Below, in pieces: positions 1-9,100 of a stretch of 64,000 bases of DNA. The DNA comes from Psychroflexus planctonicus (GTDB taxonomy: Bacteria; Bacteroidota; Bacteroidia; Flavobacteriales; Flavobacteriaceae). Positions within the stretch are counted from its first letter, which is position 1, and each line of letters begins with the position of its first letter. Where the stretch lies: contig NZ_BMGM01000011.1 in the NCBI RefSeq assembly GCF_014640195.1, positions 1 through 64,000 on the forward strand, written 5' to 3'. Below the pieces are notes generated by a model. The model did no database searches, was not told the origin of the DNA, and saw only the letters and a program-made list of their open reading frames with translations. Made by a program: the position numbers and the translations under genes.

Positions 1-287
1 GGGCAGAACTGATTTGACGAATATCAATTTTTGTCGTGTACTTTATGAAAAATTATAATTAAAACCATAATTTTAGTTCAAACTCAAAACGGCTTCTTCC
101 CTTTTAAGGGAAGACCAGAGATGGGTATTAAATATAAAACAACACCCTTTGCCTTTCAGCATTTCCTTCCTAAGGAAAAATTTTAATCAAAGATAAGTTC
201 AGCAACTATTTTTTATGTCTTTTTTGCTATTTAGTTAAGTATGCGAATCCTTCAATTTGAGTAAGTTTGTATAATATTTGAAATTGA
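1..287. other. non-coding region upstream of mutS2
   Basis: I see no convincing ORF here. The stretch contains two G/C-containing hairpins at 95-114 and 162-178, listed separately as a REP-like repeat. It also holds a possible -7 box, TAAGTTTG at 262-269, which would place a transcription start about 12 bases before the mutS2 ATG. I found no good -33 TTG partner at the right distance, so this promoter is weak. Confidence 0.5.
91..178. repeat. REP-like pair of intergenic hairpins
   Basis: TCTTCCCTT (95-103) pairs with AAGGGAAGA (106-114) across a 2-base loop. TTTCCTT (162-168) pairs with AAGGAAA (172-178) across CCT. Between them run the phrases GACCAGAGATGGG and ACACCCTTTGCC. A C-rich hairpin followed by a GGG run and then a CACCC run with a second hairpin resembles dispersed intergenic repeats common in Flavobacteriia. 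Only one copy lies in this window, so the repeat assignment rests on recognition and is not shown by internal copies. Confidence 0.4.
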
Positions 288-2468
288 ATGATAGACATTA
301 GTGAAAAAACCTTACAAGACCTTGAATTTCCTGCGCTCCTCAATCAGTTAGCTGAATTTTGCATCACCGAAAAAGGAAAGGAAAAGGCGTTGAATTTAGT
401 TCCCAAAAAATCGCATAAGCGTTCGTATTTTTCACTTTTGCAAACCCAAGAATACAAATCTTCTGCTTTTCAAGAAGTTCGGATTCCCAATCATGGTTTC
501 GACCGAATTGATAAAGAATTGAGTTTGTTGCAAATCGAAAATTCCCGTTTGGAGCTGAATGGTTTCAGAAAACTCAAAGAACTTTCGATTACCGCAACCA
601 CGCTTCAACTTCATTTTGAAAAATACAAGGAAGTTTATCCGCGTTTGTACCAAACTTCTTCCAGTATCGAACACAGCTTGTTTATTCATCAACGCATTGA
701 AGAAGTGGTAAATCGCTTTGGCGAAATTAAAGACGATGCTTCTCCCCTGCTTCAACAAATCCGAAAAAATCTGAATGTTGTAAAAAGCAAAATCGGCAGC
801 AGTTTTGCTAGCGCACTTGGCAGATACAGTAGTTTTGGCTATTTGGATGATATCCGCGAAAGCGTGGTAGAAAATGTTCGAGTATTGGCGGTTTCAGCAA
901 TGCACCGACGCAAAGTAAAAGGCCGTGTTTTAGGGAATTCAAAAACGGGAAGCATTGTGTACATGCAACCAGAAGAAACCCAACATTACGATACCGAATT
1001 CAATAATCTTCAGTATGAAGAACAGGAAGAAATTCAACGCATATTATTGGCTTTAACCGATGACATGCGACCTTTTATAACAGTTTTGGACGATTACCAA
1101 AAGTTGTTGAGTGAAATCGATTTGATTTCTGCTAAAGTGGAATATGCTAGATTGTACAACGGAATTTTACCTAAACTGAATAAAGAAAAAGAGCTTCACT
1201 TAAAAGACGCCTTTCATCCATTGTTGCTGATTGACAACCAAAAGAAAAAGGCAAAAACCTATCCGCAAGACATTCGATTGGATAAGGACAATCAAATCAT
1301 TGTGATTTCTGGACCGAATGCGGGTGGGAAAAGCATTACCCTAAAAACCGTTGGACTCATTCAATTGATGCTGCATTCGGGCATGTTGATTCCTGTACAT
1401 GAATACAGCAGACTTTGTTTTTTCGATAAGATACTTACAGACATTGGCGACAATCAAAGTATTGAAAATCATTTAAGTACGTACAGTTATCGCTTGAAAA
1501 ATATGCGGAATTTCTTAAAGAAATGCGACGAAAATACCTTATTTTTAATCGATGAATTTGGAACAGGAACCGATCCTGAATTGGGCGGAGCTTTAGCGGA
1601 AACTTTTTTAGAAGTTTTTTACGAAAAGCAATCCTACGGAATCATTACCACGCATTATGCCAACTTGAAAATGATGGCGAATGAAAACAAAGAAATCGTG
1701 AATGCCAACATGCTATTTGATGCGCATTCTTTGGAACCAATTTTCAAGTTGAAACTCGGTGAAGCAGGAAGCTCGTTTACTTTTGAAGTAGCGCAAAAAA
1801 ATGGAATTCCGTATAGTTTGATCAACCGTTCGAAAAAGAAAGTTGAACGTGGGAAAATTCGATTTGACAAAAGCATTGCCAAGTTGCAAATGGAACGTTC
1901 AAAATTGGCAAAAACCAATAATGAACTAAAAAACCAAAAACAAGAAGCCGCTTTAGAGCAAGAAAAATACGATGAAATCAATGCGAAGATTCAAGATAAA
2001 TTAGAAAAATACCAAGAGTTGTATGATTCCAATCAACGCATGATTAGCTTGGGTGAGAAAATCAATTCCATGAGTGAAAAGTATTTCAACTCCAAAAATA
2101 AAAAGCAACTCATCGGCGATTTTTTAAAGGTAATTGAAAAAGAAAATTCCAAACGAATTCAAGAATCAAAAAAAGAGCAGCAACGTAAAAAACGAGAAGA
2201 ACATCGGGTAAAGCAAGAACTTTCTAAAAAAGTGGAGAAAATCCGAGAGAAAAAGAAAGTAGAAAAGGAAAAACAAGCTGAGGAAGAAAAGAAAGAACTA
2301 CTAAAACCAAAGCACCAACTCAAGTTGAACGACAGCGTTAGAATGATTGACGGGAAAGCCGTTGGTACAATTGATAAGTTTGAAAAAAATAAAGTAGTGG
2401 TGAATTACGGTGTGTTTACCACCAGCGTTTCTGAAGATCAGCTGGAATTGGTGAAAAGAGCAAAATAA
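288..2468 (+). CDS. mutS2: MutS2-family ATPase without Smr domain
   Basis: This protein has the MutS core and ATPase domains. Walker A GPNAGGKS is at about residues 342-349, Walker B with the LIDEFGTGTDPE motif is near 430, and a long lysine- and glutamate-rich coiled coil runs from about 510 to 670. Many MutS2 proteins are 780-800 residues and end in an Smr nuclease domain. This one has 726 residues and ends instead in a short KOW-like beta segment (from about KLNDSVRMIDGKAVG). It also lacks the MutS mismatch-recognition domain. MutS2 proteins are tied to recombination control or rescue of collided ribosomes, and which applies here cannot be read from sequence. The stop codon overlaps the next start (TAATG), so the two genes are probably co-translated. 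Confidence 0.9.
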   Translation: MIDISEKTLQDLEFPALLNQLAEFCITEKGKEKALNLVPKKSHKRSYFSLLQTQEYKSSAFQEVRIPNHGFDRIDKELSLLQIENSRLELNGFRKLKELSITATTLQLHFEKYKEVYPRLYQTSSSIEHSLFIHQRIEEVVNRFGEIKDDASPLLQQIRKNLNVVKSKIGSSFASALGRYSSFGYLDDIRESVVENVRVLAVSAMHRRKVKGRVLGNSKTGSIVYMQPEETQHYDTEFNNLQYEEQEEIQRILLALTDDMRPFITVLDDYQKLLSEIDLISAKVEYARLYNGILPKLNKEKELHLKDAFHPLLLIDNQKKKAKTYPQDIRLDKDNQIIVISGPNAGGKSITLKTVGLIQLMLHSGMLIPVHEYSRLCFFDKILTDIGDNQSIENHLSTYSYRLKNMRNFLKKCDENTLFLIDEFGTGTDPELGGALAETFLEVFYEKQSYGIITTHYANLKMMANENKEIVNANMLFDAHSLEPIFKLKLGEAGSSFTFEVAQKNGIPYSLINRSKKKVERGKIRFDKSIAKLQMERSKLAKTNNELKNQKQEAALEQEKYDEINAKIQDKLEKYQELYDSNQRMISLGEKINSMSEKYFNSKNKKQLIGDFLKVIEKENSKRIQESKKEQQRKKREEHRVKQELSKKVEKIREKKKVEKEKQAEEEKKELLKPKHQLKLNDSVRMIDGKAVGTIDKFEKNKVVVNYGVFTTSVSEDQLELVKRAK

Positions 2469-2896
2469 TGGAAAAAGAAAAGCTATTACCCGAAGGAAAA
2501 ATGCTCATCTTATTTGATGGAGTTTGTCACTTTTGTAATGATTCGGTTAGGTTTATCTTAAAACGAGATAAATATGATTTGTTTTATTTCGCCTCTTTGC
2601 AAAGCGAATTAGGTCAGCAAATGACCAAAGAACGTGACATTGACACTGAAAAAGTAGATTCCATTATCTTAATCGATCCTGGAAATGCGTATTACATCAA
2701 ATCTACTGCAGCTTTGGAAATCGCTAAAAAACTAACTGGTTTGTGGCCAATTTTAGGCATTTTCTCCTACTTACCGGAAAGCTTTAGAAATTGGTTTTAT
2801 GATTTTGTAGCCCGTAACCGCTACAGTTGGTTTGGAAAAATGGAAACCTGCCCCATGCCAAGCCCAGAAGAAAAATCACGGTTTTTGGATACTTAA
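2468..2896 (+). CDS. DCC-family thiol-disulfide oxidoreductase (DUF393)
   Basis: This small protein of 142 residues has the family hallmark DGVCHFC near its N-terminus, with cysteines at 20 and 23 in a CxxC arrangement after LFDG. A later CPMPSPEEKSRF tail is also typical. DUF393/YuxK proteins are predicted to have a thioredoxin-like fold and are assumed to be redox-active, though substrates are mostly unknown. There is no signal peptide, so it is probably cytoplasmic. It starts inside the mutS2 stop codon, with a one-base overlap. The link to a DNA or ribosome ATPase may reflect only a conserved gene order. Confidence 0.85.
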   Translation: MEKEKLLPEGKMLILFDGVCHFCNDSVRFILKRDKYDLFYFASLQSELGQQMTKERDIDTEKVDSIILIDPGNAYYIKSTAALEIAKKLTGLWPILGIFSYLPESFRNWFYDFVARNRYSWFGKMETCPMPSPEEKSRFLDT

Positions 2897-2978
2897 ATTA
2901 GAAGTTATCTGAGAAAAGATAAATCAATTTGTAAGCGTTTAGGATTACATTTTAAAAAAGTAAGTTTACTTACAATTT

Positions 2979-3623
2979 CTATCTAGTAAATACGTAATTT
3001 AAAATATTGGCACCCATTTGAAGCGCTTTTAAACGAACTTCTTCCGGATCGTTATGCACTTCTGGATCTTCCCAACCGTTGCCCAAATCACTTTCGTAAG
3101 TAAACAAAACAATTAATCTATCTTCATCAAAAATCCCAAAAGCTTGTGGTGGTAGAGCGTCGTGCTCATGAATTTTAGGTAAGCCTTTTGGAAATGAAAA
3201 AGCTTGGTTAAAAATAGGATGATTTGCACTTAACTCTACCCATTCTTTCTCTGGAAAAACCGTTTTAATGGCTTCTTTAAAGTACGGCGCCATTCCGTAG
3301 TTATCGTCTGCGTGTAAAAATCCGCCACTCAGTAAATACGTTCTTAAATTTTCTACATCTTCTTCAGAAAAATAAACATTTCCGTGCCCAGTCATGTGTA
3401 CAAAAGCATAATTAAACAACTCTGGACTTGAAGTTTCAACGGTAACAGGTTGAGCTTCAATTGAAGTGTTAATTTGTTGATTGCTAAATTCAATTAAATT
3501 AGGCAAAGCTGTAGGATTACTGTACCAATCGCCGCCACCTTGATATTTGAGTAAGGCAATTTCTTGTGCAAGTCCTGAAGATAGCACGAATAAAAAAGCA
3601 ATTGAACAGAAAATTTTACGCAT
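2979..3623 (-). CDS. DUF4159 domain secreted protein
   Basis: This protein of 214 residues has a clear signal peptide (MRKIFCSIAFLFVLSSGLAQ) and matches the DUF4159 family as I know it. The core runs through HMTGHGNVYFSEEDVENLR, then GGFLHADDNYG and a C-terminal DPEEVRLKALQMGANILNY. The fold resembles a glutamine-amidotransferase-like domain, but I see no catalytic cysteine, so an enzymatic role is doubtful. It overlaps the upstream rsmE by 8 bases and is the last gene of the leftward tsaD operon. Periplasmic location is inferred from the signal peptide, and the function is unknown. Confidence 0.8.
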   Translation of the reverse strand: MRKIFCSIAFLFVLSSGLAQEIALLKYQGGGDWYSNPTALPNLIEFSNQQINTSIEAQPVTVETSSPELFNYAFVHMTGHGNVYFSEEDVENLRTYLLSGGFLHADDNYGMAPYFKEAIKTVFPEKEWVELSANHPIFNQAFSFPKGLPKIHEHDALPPQAFGIFDEDRLIVLFTYESDLGNGWEDPEVHNDPEEVRLKALQMGANILNYVFTR

Positions 3624-4335
3624 CTAAATTAGAGTTTTTTATAGCTATAGAATGGCAAGCAGAAATAGCCGCGGTTTCGGTTCGCAATCTATTTTTGCCT
3701 AAAGATACAGCTTCAAAGTTATGTTGCAAAGCCAATTTAACTTCATCTAAACTAAAATCGCCTTCTGGACCAATACAAAGTAAATAATTCTGTTTTGGAT
3801 TAACAGATCTAAATAGTTCTGTTCGGTTTTCATCTTCATAACAGTGTGCAATCCATTTTTGGTCCGCTTCGATAGAAAGTATGTTTTCAAAAGCTGTTAG
3901 ATCATTCAATTTAGGTAAATGAAACTGTAAAGATTGTTTCATAGCACTCAAAATTATTTTTTGGTAGCGTTCAATTTTGATGTGTTTTCGTTCGGAATTT
4001 TCAGTTAAAATTGGCGTTATTTCATCTACTCCAATTTCAGTAGCTTTTTCCAAAAACCATTCAAATCTATCGTTGCTTTTGGTAGGAGCTACAAGCATGT
4101 GCAAGTAATATTGATGATTTTTAGGATAGTATTTATGTGCTAAGACTTCAATTTGGCAGCGTTTGGTTTGCGCCATTGTAATTTTACACAAAAACCAATC
4201 TCCTTGTCCGTTGGTAACTTCAATTTCATCTCCAACTTGTTTTCGCAAAACCTTTACAATATGCTGACTTTCAATTTTTGAAAAATCTGCTTGTTGTTGA
4301 TTTTTAGACAAGTCTGAATGGAAAAATAATTGCAT
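3616..4335 (-). CDS. rsmE: 16S rRNA (uracil-1498-N3)-methyltransferase
   Basis: RsmE methylates N3 of U1498 in 16S rRNA late in 30S assembly. The length of 239 residues fits the family. An N-terminal PUA-like domain (about 1-70, with QHIVKVLRKQVGDEI) is followed by a SPOUT trefoil-knot domain. The knot motifs IGPEGDFSLDEV (near 195) and SLGKNRLRTETAA (near 215) bind S-adenosylmethionine. Two bases separate it from the upstream parvulin gene and it overlaps DUF4159 by 8 bases, so all are probably one transcript with tsaD. Confidence 0.93.
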   Translation of the reverse strand: MQLFFHSDLSKNQQQADFSKIESQHIVKVLRKQVGDEIEVTNGQGDWFLCKITMAQTKRCQIEVLAHKYYPKNHQYYLHMLVAPTKSNDRFEWFLEKATEIGVDEITPILTENSERKHIKIERYQKIILSAMKQSLQFHLPKLNDLTAFENILSIEADQKWIAHCYEDENRTELFRSVNPKQNYLLCIGPEGDFSLDEVKLALQHNFEAVSLGKNRLRTETAAISACHSIAIKNSNLDA

Positions 4336-4337
4336 AG

Positions 4338-4961
4338 TTAATCTGAAATTTTTACCAAGATCTCGCGAATTTTAGTGGGAGTAAATGTTTTTTGAACTAG
4401 ATAATACCAATTGGCTTCAGCTAAATCTATTTGATAAACTTCATTTGCTAAAAGCTTGGGGTTGTTGATTTCTTCGAAAAAAACAGGAACGGTTTGTTCT
4501 TGTTTAAACCAACCTGAATCACCGCCATTATACGAATTTCTGTCCATAGAATACTGTCTAGCAAGCGATTCAAATTGAATGCCTTTATCTAACATTCCTT
4601 GTATTTTCTTTCGCAGTCTATCAACTGCTTTTTTAGACATTTTATCTCCATCTAAAAAAATATAATTAATGCGGTAATGTTTTACTTCACGATCTGCTAA
4701 TACTTCGTAAATTTTGGTTCCCGTGCTTCCTTTTTCTTTGTGTTTTTTTCCAACTTTCTTATCGAACAAAGTAAGGGCAAGTCTTGTTTCGTGTTTTGCT
4801 TCATTAAAAACAACTAATTCTCCTTCAGACTCCTGTTCTTTTAATTCTTGCTCGCTTAAACCAAAACCAGTAAACTCATTATAATTTTGGTTAAATAGTC
4901 TGTTTTGTGCAAATGTGTTTACTTGTAAAAGTACTAAAGTGATAAGTAATAGTTTTTTCAT
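4338..4961 (-). CDS. parvulin-type peptidylprolyl isomerase
   Basis: This protein of 207 residues has a signal peptide ending near NTFAQ, then one PpiC/parvulin domain from about 95 to 205. Landmarks are YRINYIFLDGD, FESLARQYSMD, GGDSGWF and a C-terminal IREILVKISD strand. It probably assists folding of exported proteins in the periplasm. It is single-domain, unlike the larger SurA- and PpiD-like proteins at 35978-40206. It lies 25 bases after tsaD and 2 bases before rsmE, inside one leftward operon. Confidence 0.85.
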   Translation of the reverse strand: MKKLLLITLVLLQVNTFAQNRLFNQNYNEFTGFGLSEQELKEQESEGELVVFNEAKHETRLALTLFDKKVGKKHKEKGSTGTKIYEVLADREVKHYRINYIFLDGDKMSKKAVDRLRKKIQGMLDKGIQFESLARQYSMDRNSYNGGDSGWFKQEQTVPVFFEEINNPKLLANEVYQIDLAEANWYYLVQKTFTPTKIREILVKISD

Positions 4962-4986
4962 CTTTTTGGTTAATGTGTGATAATTT

Positions 4987-6009
4987 TTAAATTTTAAATC
5001 GAGCTTGTGCTAGTTTTGTGTTCTTAAAATCTTGTTCTATATATTTATAATAGCCAACAATGGCAATCATTGCAGCATTATCTGTGCAATATTCAAATTT
5101 TGGAATATAAGCGATTAAAGTTCCCTGTTTTTCGGCTTCAAGCAAGGCATTTCTAATGGCTGAATTAGCAGAAACACCTCCACCAATTGCTACGTGAGTA
5201 ATCCCCGTTTGTTGAATAGCTTTTTTTATTTTAGTCATTAAAATATCTACAATGGTGTATTGTAGTGAAGCACAAATGTCTTCTATATTTTCGGATACAA
5301 AATTGGGATTTTTTTGTTTTTCACGCTGCAAAAAATACAGAACAGCAGTTTTTAAACCGCTAAAAGAAAAATTTAGATCCTTTACTTTTGGTTTAGAAAA
5401 AGTGAAAGCCTTAGGATTTCCTTTAGCTGCTAAACGGTCTATAATTGGTCCAGCTGGATAATCTAGTTGCATCATTTTACCACACTTATCAAATGCTTCT
5501 CCAACAGCATCGTCCAAAGTTTCTCCAATCACTTCCATATCAAAAGCAGCATTTACTTTTACAATTTGGGTATGTCCACCACTAATGGTAATTCCTAAAA
5601 ACGGAAAAGGAGGCCTTTTTTGGGCTTCATCTTCAATAAAATGAGCTAAAATATGCGCTTGCATGTGGTTCACTTCCAACAAAGGTATATTTAAAGCCAT
5701 TGCTAAAGATTTAGCAAAAGATGCGCCAACTAATAAAGAACCCATTAAACCTGGACCTTTTGTATACGCAATTGCAGATAAATCTGAAGCTTGAATTCCT
5801 GCTTTTTCTAAAGCCTGATGAACAACTGGAACAATGTTTTTTTGATGCGCCCGAGAAGCTAGTTCTGGAACAACACCACCATATTCTTCATGAATTTTTT
5901 GTGTGGCAATTACATTGCTCAAAGGTTTCCTTATATTTAGAACAGCTGCCGAAGTATCATCGCAAGAAGATTCTATTCCTAGAATATAGACATCGGATGG
6001 ATTTGGCAT
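4987..6009 (-). CDS. tsaD: tRNA N6-adenosine threonylcarbamoyltransferase
   Basis: TsaD transfers the threonylcarbamoyl group from TC-AMP onto A37 of ANN-decoding tRNAs, acting with TsaB and TsaE, which are not in this window. The protein has 340 residues, typical for the family. It shows the N-terminal GIESSCDDTSAA phosphate loop, the metal-binding HMQAH (histidines about 115 and 119), ISGGHTQ, and the late GGGVSANSAIR and YCTDNAAMIA motifs. It is the first gene of a leftward operon and is divergent from tamB across 174 bases. A minus-strand -7 box (TAGCTTTG, 6042-6049) lies upstream. Confidence 0.97.
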   Translation of the reverse strand: MPNPSDVYILGIESSCDDTSAAVLNIRKPLSNVIATQKIHEEYGGVVPELASRAHQKNIVPVVHQALEKAGIQASDLSAIAYTKGPGLMGSLLVGASFAKSLAMALNIPLLEVNHMQAHILAHFIEDEAQKRPPFPFLGITISGGHTQIVKVNAAFDMEVIGETLDDAVGEAFDKCGKMMQLDYPAGPIIDRLAAKGNPKAFTFSKPKVKDLNFSFSGLKTAVLYFLQREKQKNPNFVSENIEDICASLQYTIVDILMTKIKKAIQQTGITHVAIGGGVSANSAIRNALLEAEKQGTLIAYIPKFEYCTDNAAMIAIVGYYKYIEQDFKNTKLAQARFKI

Positions 6010-6041
6010 TTCTTTTGTTCCTTTTGTTGAAATTAGTCACG

Positions 6042-6059
6042 CAAAGCTAACTAAATTTG
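6042..6059. promoter_or_regulatory. divergent -7 boxes for tsaD and tamB
   Basis: The plus strand carries CAAAGCTA at 6042-6049, which reads TAGCTTTG on the minus strand toward tsaD, and TAAATTTG at 6052-6059 toward tamB. Both match the Bacteroidetes -7 consensus TAnnTTTG. A TTG at 6027-6029 lies 22 bases upstream of the tamB box and could be its -33 element. I found no good -33 for the tsaD box. Confidence 0.5.
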
Positions 6060-6183
6060 TAGCAGAATAGAAATTTTTTTAAAGGCTTGTTTTTAAAAAG
6101 CCATATATTTGAAAAACCTTGATGAACACTAACAAAATAGTATAAAAATTAAAAAGTTTTTCCGCATACTAGGCAGAATTGCC

Positions 6184-9100
6184 TTGGCCATTATTTTACT
6201 TTTACTTTTGGTGGTAATTATTTTTACCATACCAAGAGTACAAAGCTATGCGGCTCAAAAAGTTACAGAAGACATCAATAAAGAATACAACACCAATATT
6301 GCGGTTGAAGCCTTAAAAATACAACTTAATGGCGATATTGAATTGAAGCGTGTGTATGTAGAAGATCATCATCAGGACACGTTAATCTATATGGATAAGT
6401 TTTCGACTTCCTTGATTAGTCTAGCATCATTTTGGGACAATTCTGTTCAATTAAGCAACACAAAAATTAACAAACTACGTTTCAATTTGGTTCGCTACAA
6501 AGGAGAAGAAGAAGATAGTTTTATTCATTTTATCAATCAGTTTAAAGATCCAGACCAACCTAAAGATTCGCTAAATAGAAAAGAATTTCAACTGAAAGCC
6601 AATTTTTTATTGGCTACAGAGTCACATGTAAGCATAATTGACGAAACCCGAGCAAATTCAAATTTGTTTAGTATTAAAAATATGTTACTCAATGCTGAAA
6701 ATTTCAAGATTAAAGGCAGCAATATTGGTGTAGAAATTAGAAAATTAAGTGGTCTTACAGGTAGAAATTTTTTAATTGAAGATTTGCAAACTAAGTTTCA
6801 ATATTCCCCAACTCAAATTCACTTAGACCAATTAAATTTAGCTACAGATTTATCTAAAGTGCAAGGAGATATTGTAATGAATTACAATCGGGGCGATTTT
6901 TCAGACTTTAATAACAAAGTACAATTAGACGCAAAATTTAAATATGCAGACCTTTCAACTTCAGATTTAGCCAAATTTTACAGCGAGTTTGGATACGGTG
7001 AACAACTTAGCTTTACTGGTCATCTAACTGGAGTAATGAATAATTTTGATTTGGAAAACATCAATTTGAAAGGGATGCGAAATTCAAAAATTATCGCTCA
7101 AAAGTTGAATTTCAAAAACATCATGGATGATGAAAAAGACTTCATTTTAGAAGGAAATTTCGGCGAGTTACAGACTGATTATTCAGATTTGGCTAATTTA
7201 CTTCCAAGAGTTTTAGGCAATACTATTCCAGAAGAATTAAGCCGTTTTGGCGAATTGAAAATACAAGGTTACACTTTAATTGATGGTGTAAATTTAAAGT
7301 CAGACTTTAGCGCTCAAACCAGTATTGGAAATGCGGTTGTAAAACTAAATTTCAAAAATTTAAACGACCAAAAAAATGTACGTTATGTTGGAGATTTGAG
7401 TTTTAATGAAATTCAACTTAACAAGTTGCTTTTAGAAGAAAAATATGGAAAAGTTAGTTTTAATTTAAACGTAGATGGTAAAGGCTTTAAACGAAAATTT
7501 TTAGACACTGAACTGCAAGGAAAAATAACGAGTTTAGGAATTAATGACTACGAATACAAAAACATTGAAATAGACGGAATACTAAAAGAGCCTAAATTTA
7601 ATGGGAATTTTAAAATTAAAGATCCCAATATGGACTTGAATTTTTCGGGCTTGGTAGATTTAAGCGAAGAAGAAAGCTTGTATAATTTTGAAGCTAAAAT
7701 AAATTACATTAACCTGAAAAAAATCAATCTTTACAAACGCGATAGCATTTCTGAAATTGCTGGAAATGTAAAGATGGATATGCGCGGAAAAGATATAAAC
7801 GACTTAAAAGGAAACATAGATTTAAATAACTTTATTTATAAAAATGAAAATGAAACCTTAGAGTTTGAAGACCTTCAACTCACTTCTAGATTTGAAGATG
7901 AAATTAGATATATTGATGTAAACTCTCCTGATGTAATCAAAGGTAAATTATCGGGTATTTTTGAATTAACTGAATTGCCGAAGATTACAGTCAATGCCTT
8001 TCAAAATTTATACTACAGGAAAAATCCGGAATCCCTGGGTCAATTTGCCTATGTAGATTTTGAATTTGACATTTACAGTAAAATTGTAGAAGCCATTTTT
8101 CCTGAAATTAGATTTGATGCCGGGACCAGTCTTGAAGGAAGCATTGTAGCTAACGATAATTATTTTCGTTTAAACTTTGTTTCGCCAGAAATTGAAGCTT
8201 ACGGAAATGTTTTCAAGAAAATAAATCTTCAAATAGATAACAAAGACCCACTGATTAATACCTTGGTAAACGTAGATAAAATTAAAACTTCGTTTTATGA
8301 AGCTTCAGAATTAGAAATTATAAATCAATCTAAAAACGATACGCTTTTTGTCCGTGCAAATTTAAAAGGTGGTAAAAATAATCGTGACAATTACGATTTA
8401 AAGATTTATCAAACTTCAACCGATGCAGACGAATTGATTTTTGGTTTTCAGAATTCTCAATTTTCAATTAAAAATTACGATTGGGAAATTAAAAATGAAG
8501 ATACCCAAAACAATCGTTTGGTTATTGGAGAAAACTTTCAAAATTTCGAATTTGATTCTATAGTTGCTCATCATCAAAACACATTTGTGAAGTTAAACGG
8601 CGTTGTTCGAGATTCAACTTACAAAGACGTTTCTTTGAATTTTAATAAAGTAAAGCTAGAAACCATTACGCCCAGTATAGATAGTCTAGCATTAAAAGGC
8701 GAAATGAATGGTATAGCTAGTTTGTTTCAAGACCAAGGAGATTACACGCCAAATGTAGATTTTAGCATTACAGATTTTGAAGTAAATCAACAAAAATTAG
8801 GGGTTTTATCGCTTTTTGCAGATGGAGATAAAAACTTAGAAAACTTCAACATAAATGCAAGTTTAAAAAATAACAACGACACGCTCTTAGTTAGTAAAGG
8901 CCGAATTTTTAAATCTGGAAGTCAACAAAAAATTGATGCAGACATTACCGCAAATAATTTAGATGTTAGCATGTTTTCTCCTTTAGGTGGCGATGTTATT
9001 AACCAAATGCGAGGTGATTTAAGCGGCAGCGTTTCAGTAACAGAAAACTTAACAAAACCCGCGCTAGAAGGAACTTTATTTTTAGAAAACGGTGGCTTAC

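Noticed and set aside
432-758. 108-residue minus-strand ORF inside mutS2
   Set aside because: Fully inside a well-supported gene on the other strand, with no recognisable family, promoter or signal.
2960-2973. GTAAG-TTTA-CTTAC inverted repeat between convergent genes
   Set aside because: Only 5-base arms, AT-rich and without a T-run, so it is too weak to call a terminator.
5721-6050. 109-residue plus-strand ORF antisense to tsaD
   Set aside because: It is a shadow of tsaD. Its protein shows no family motif and it ends in the promoter region.
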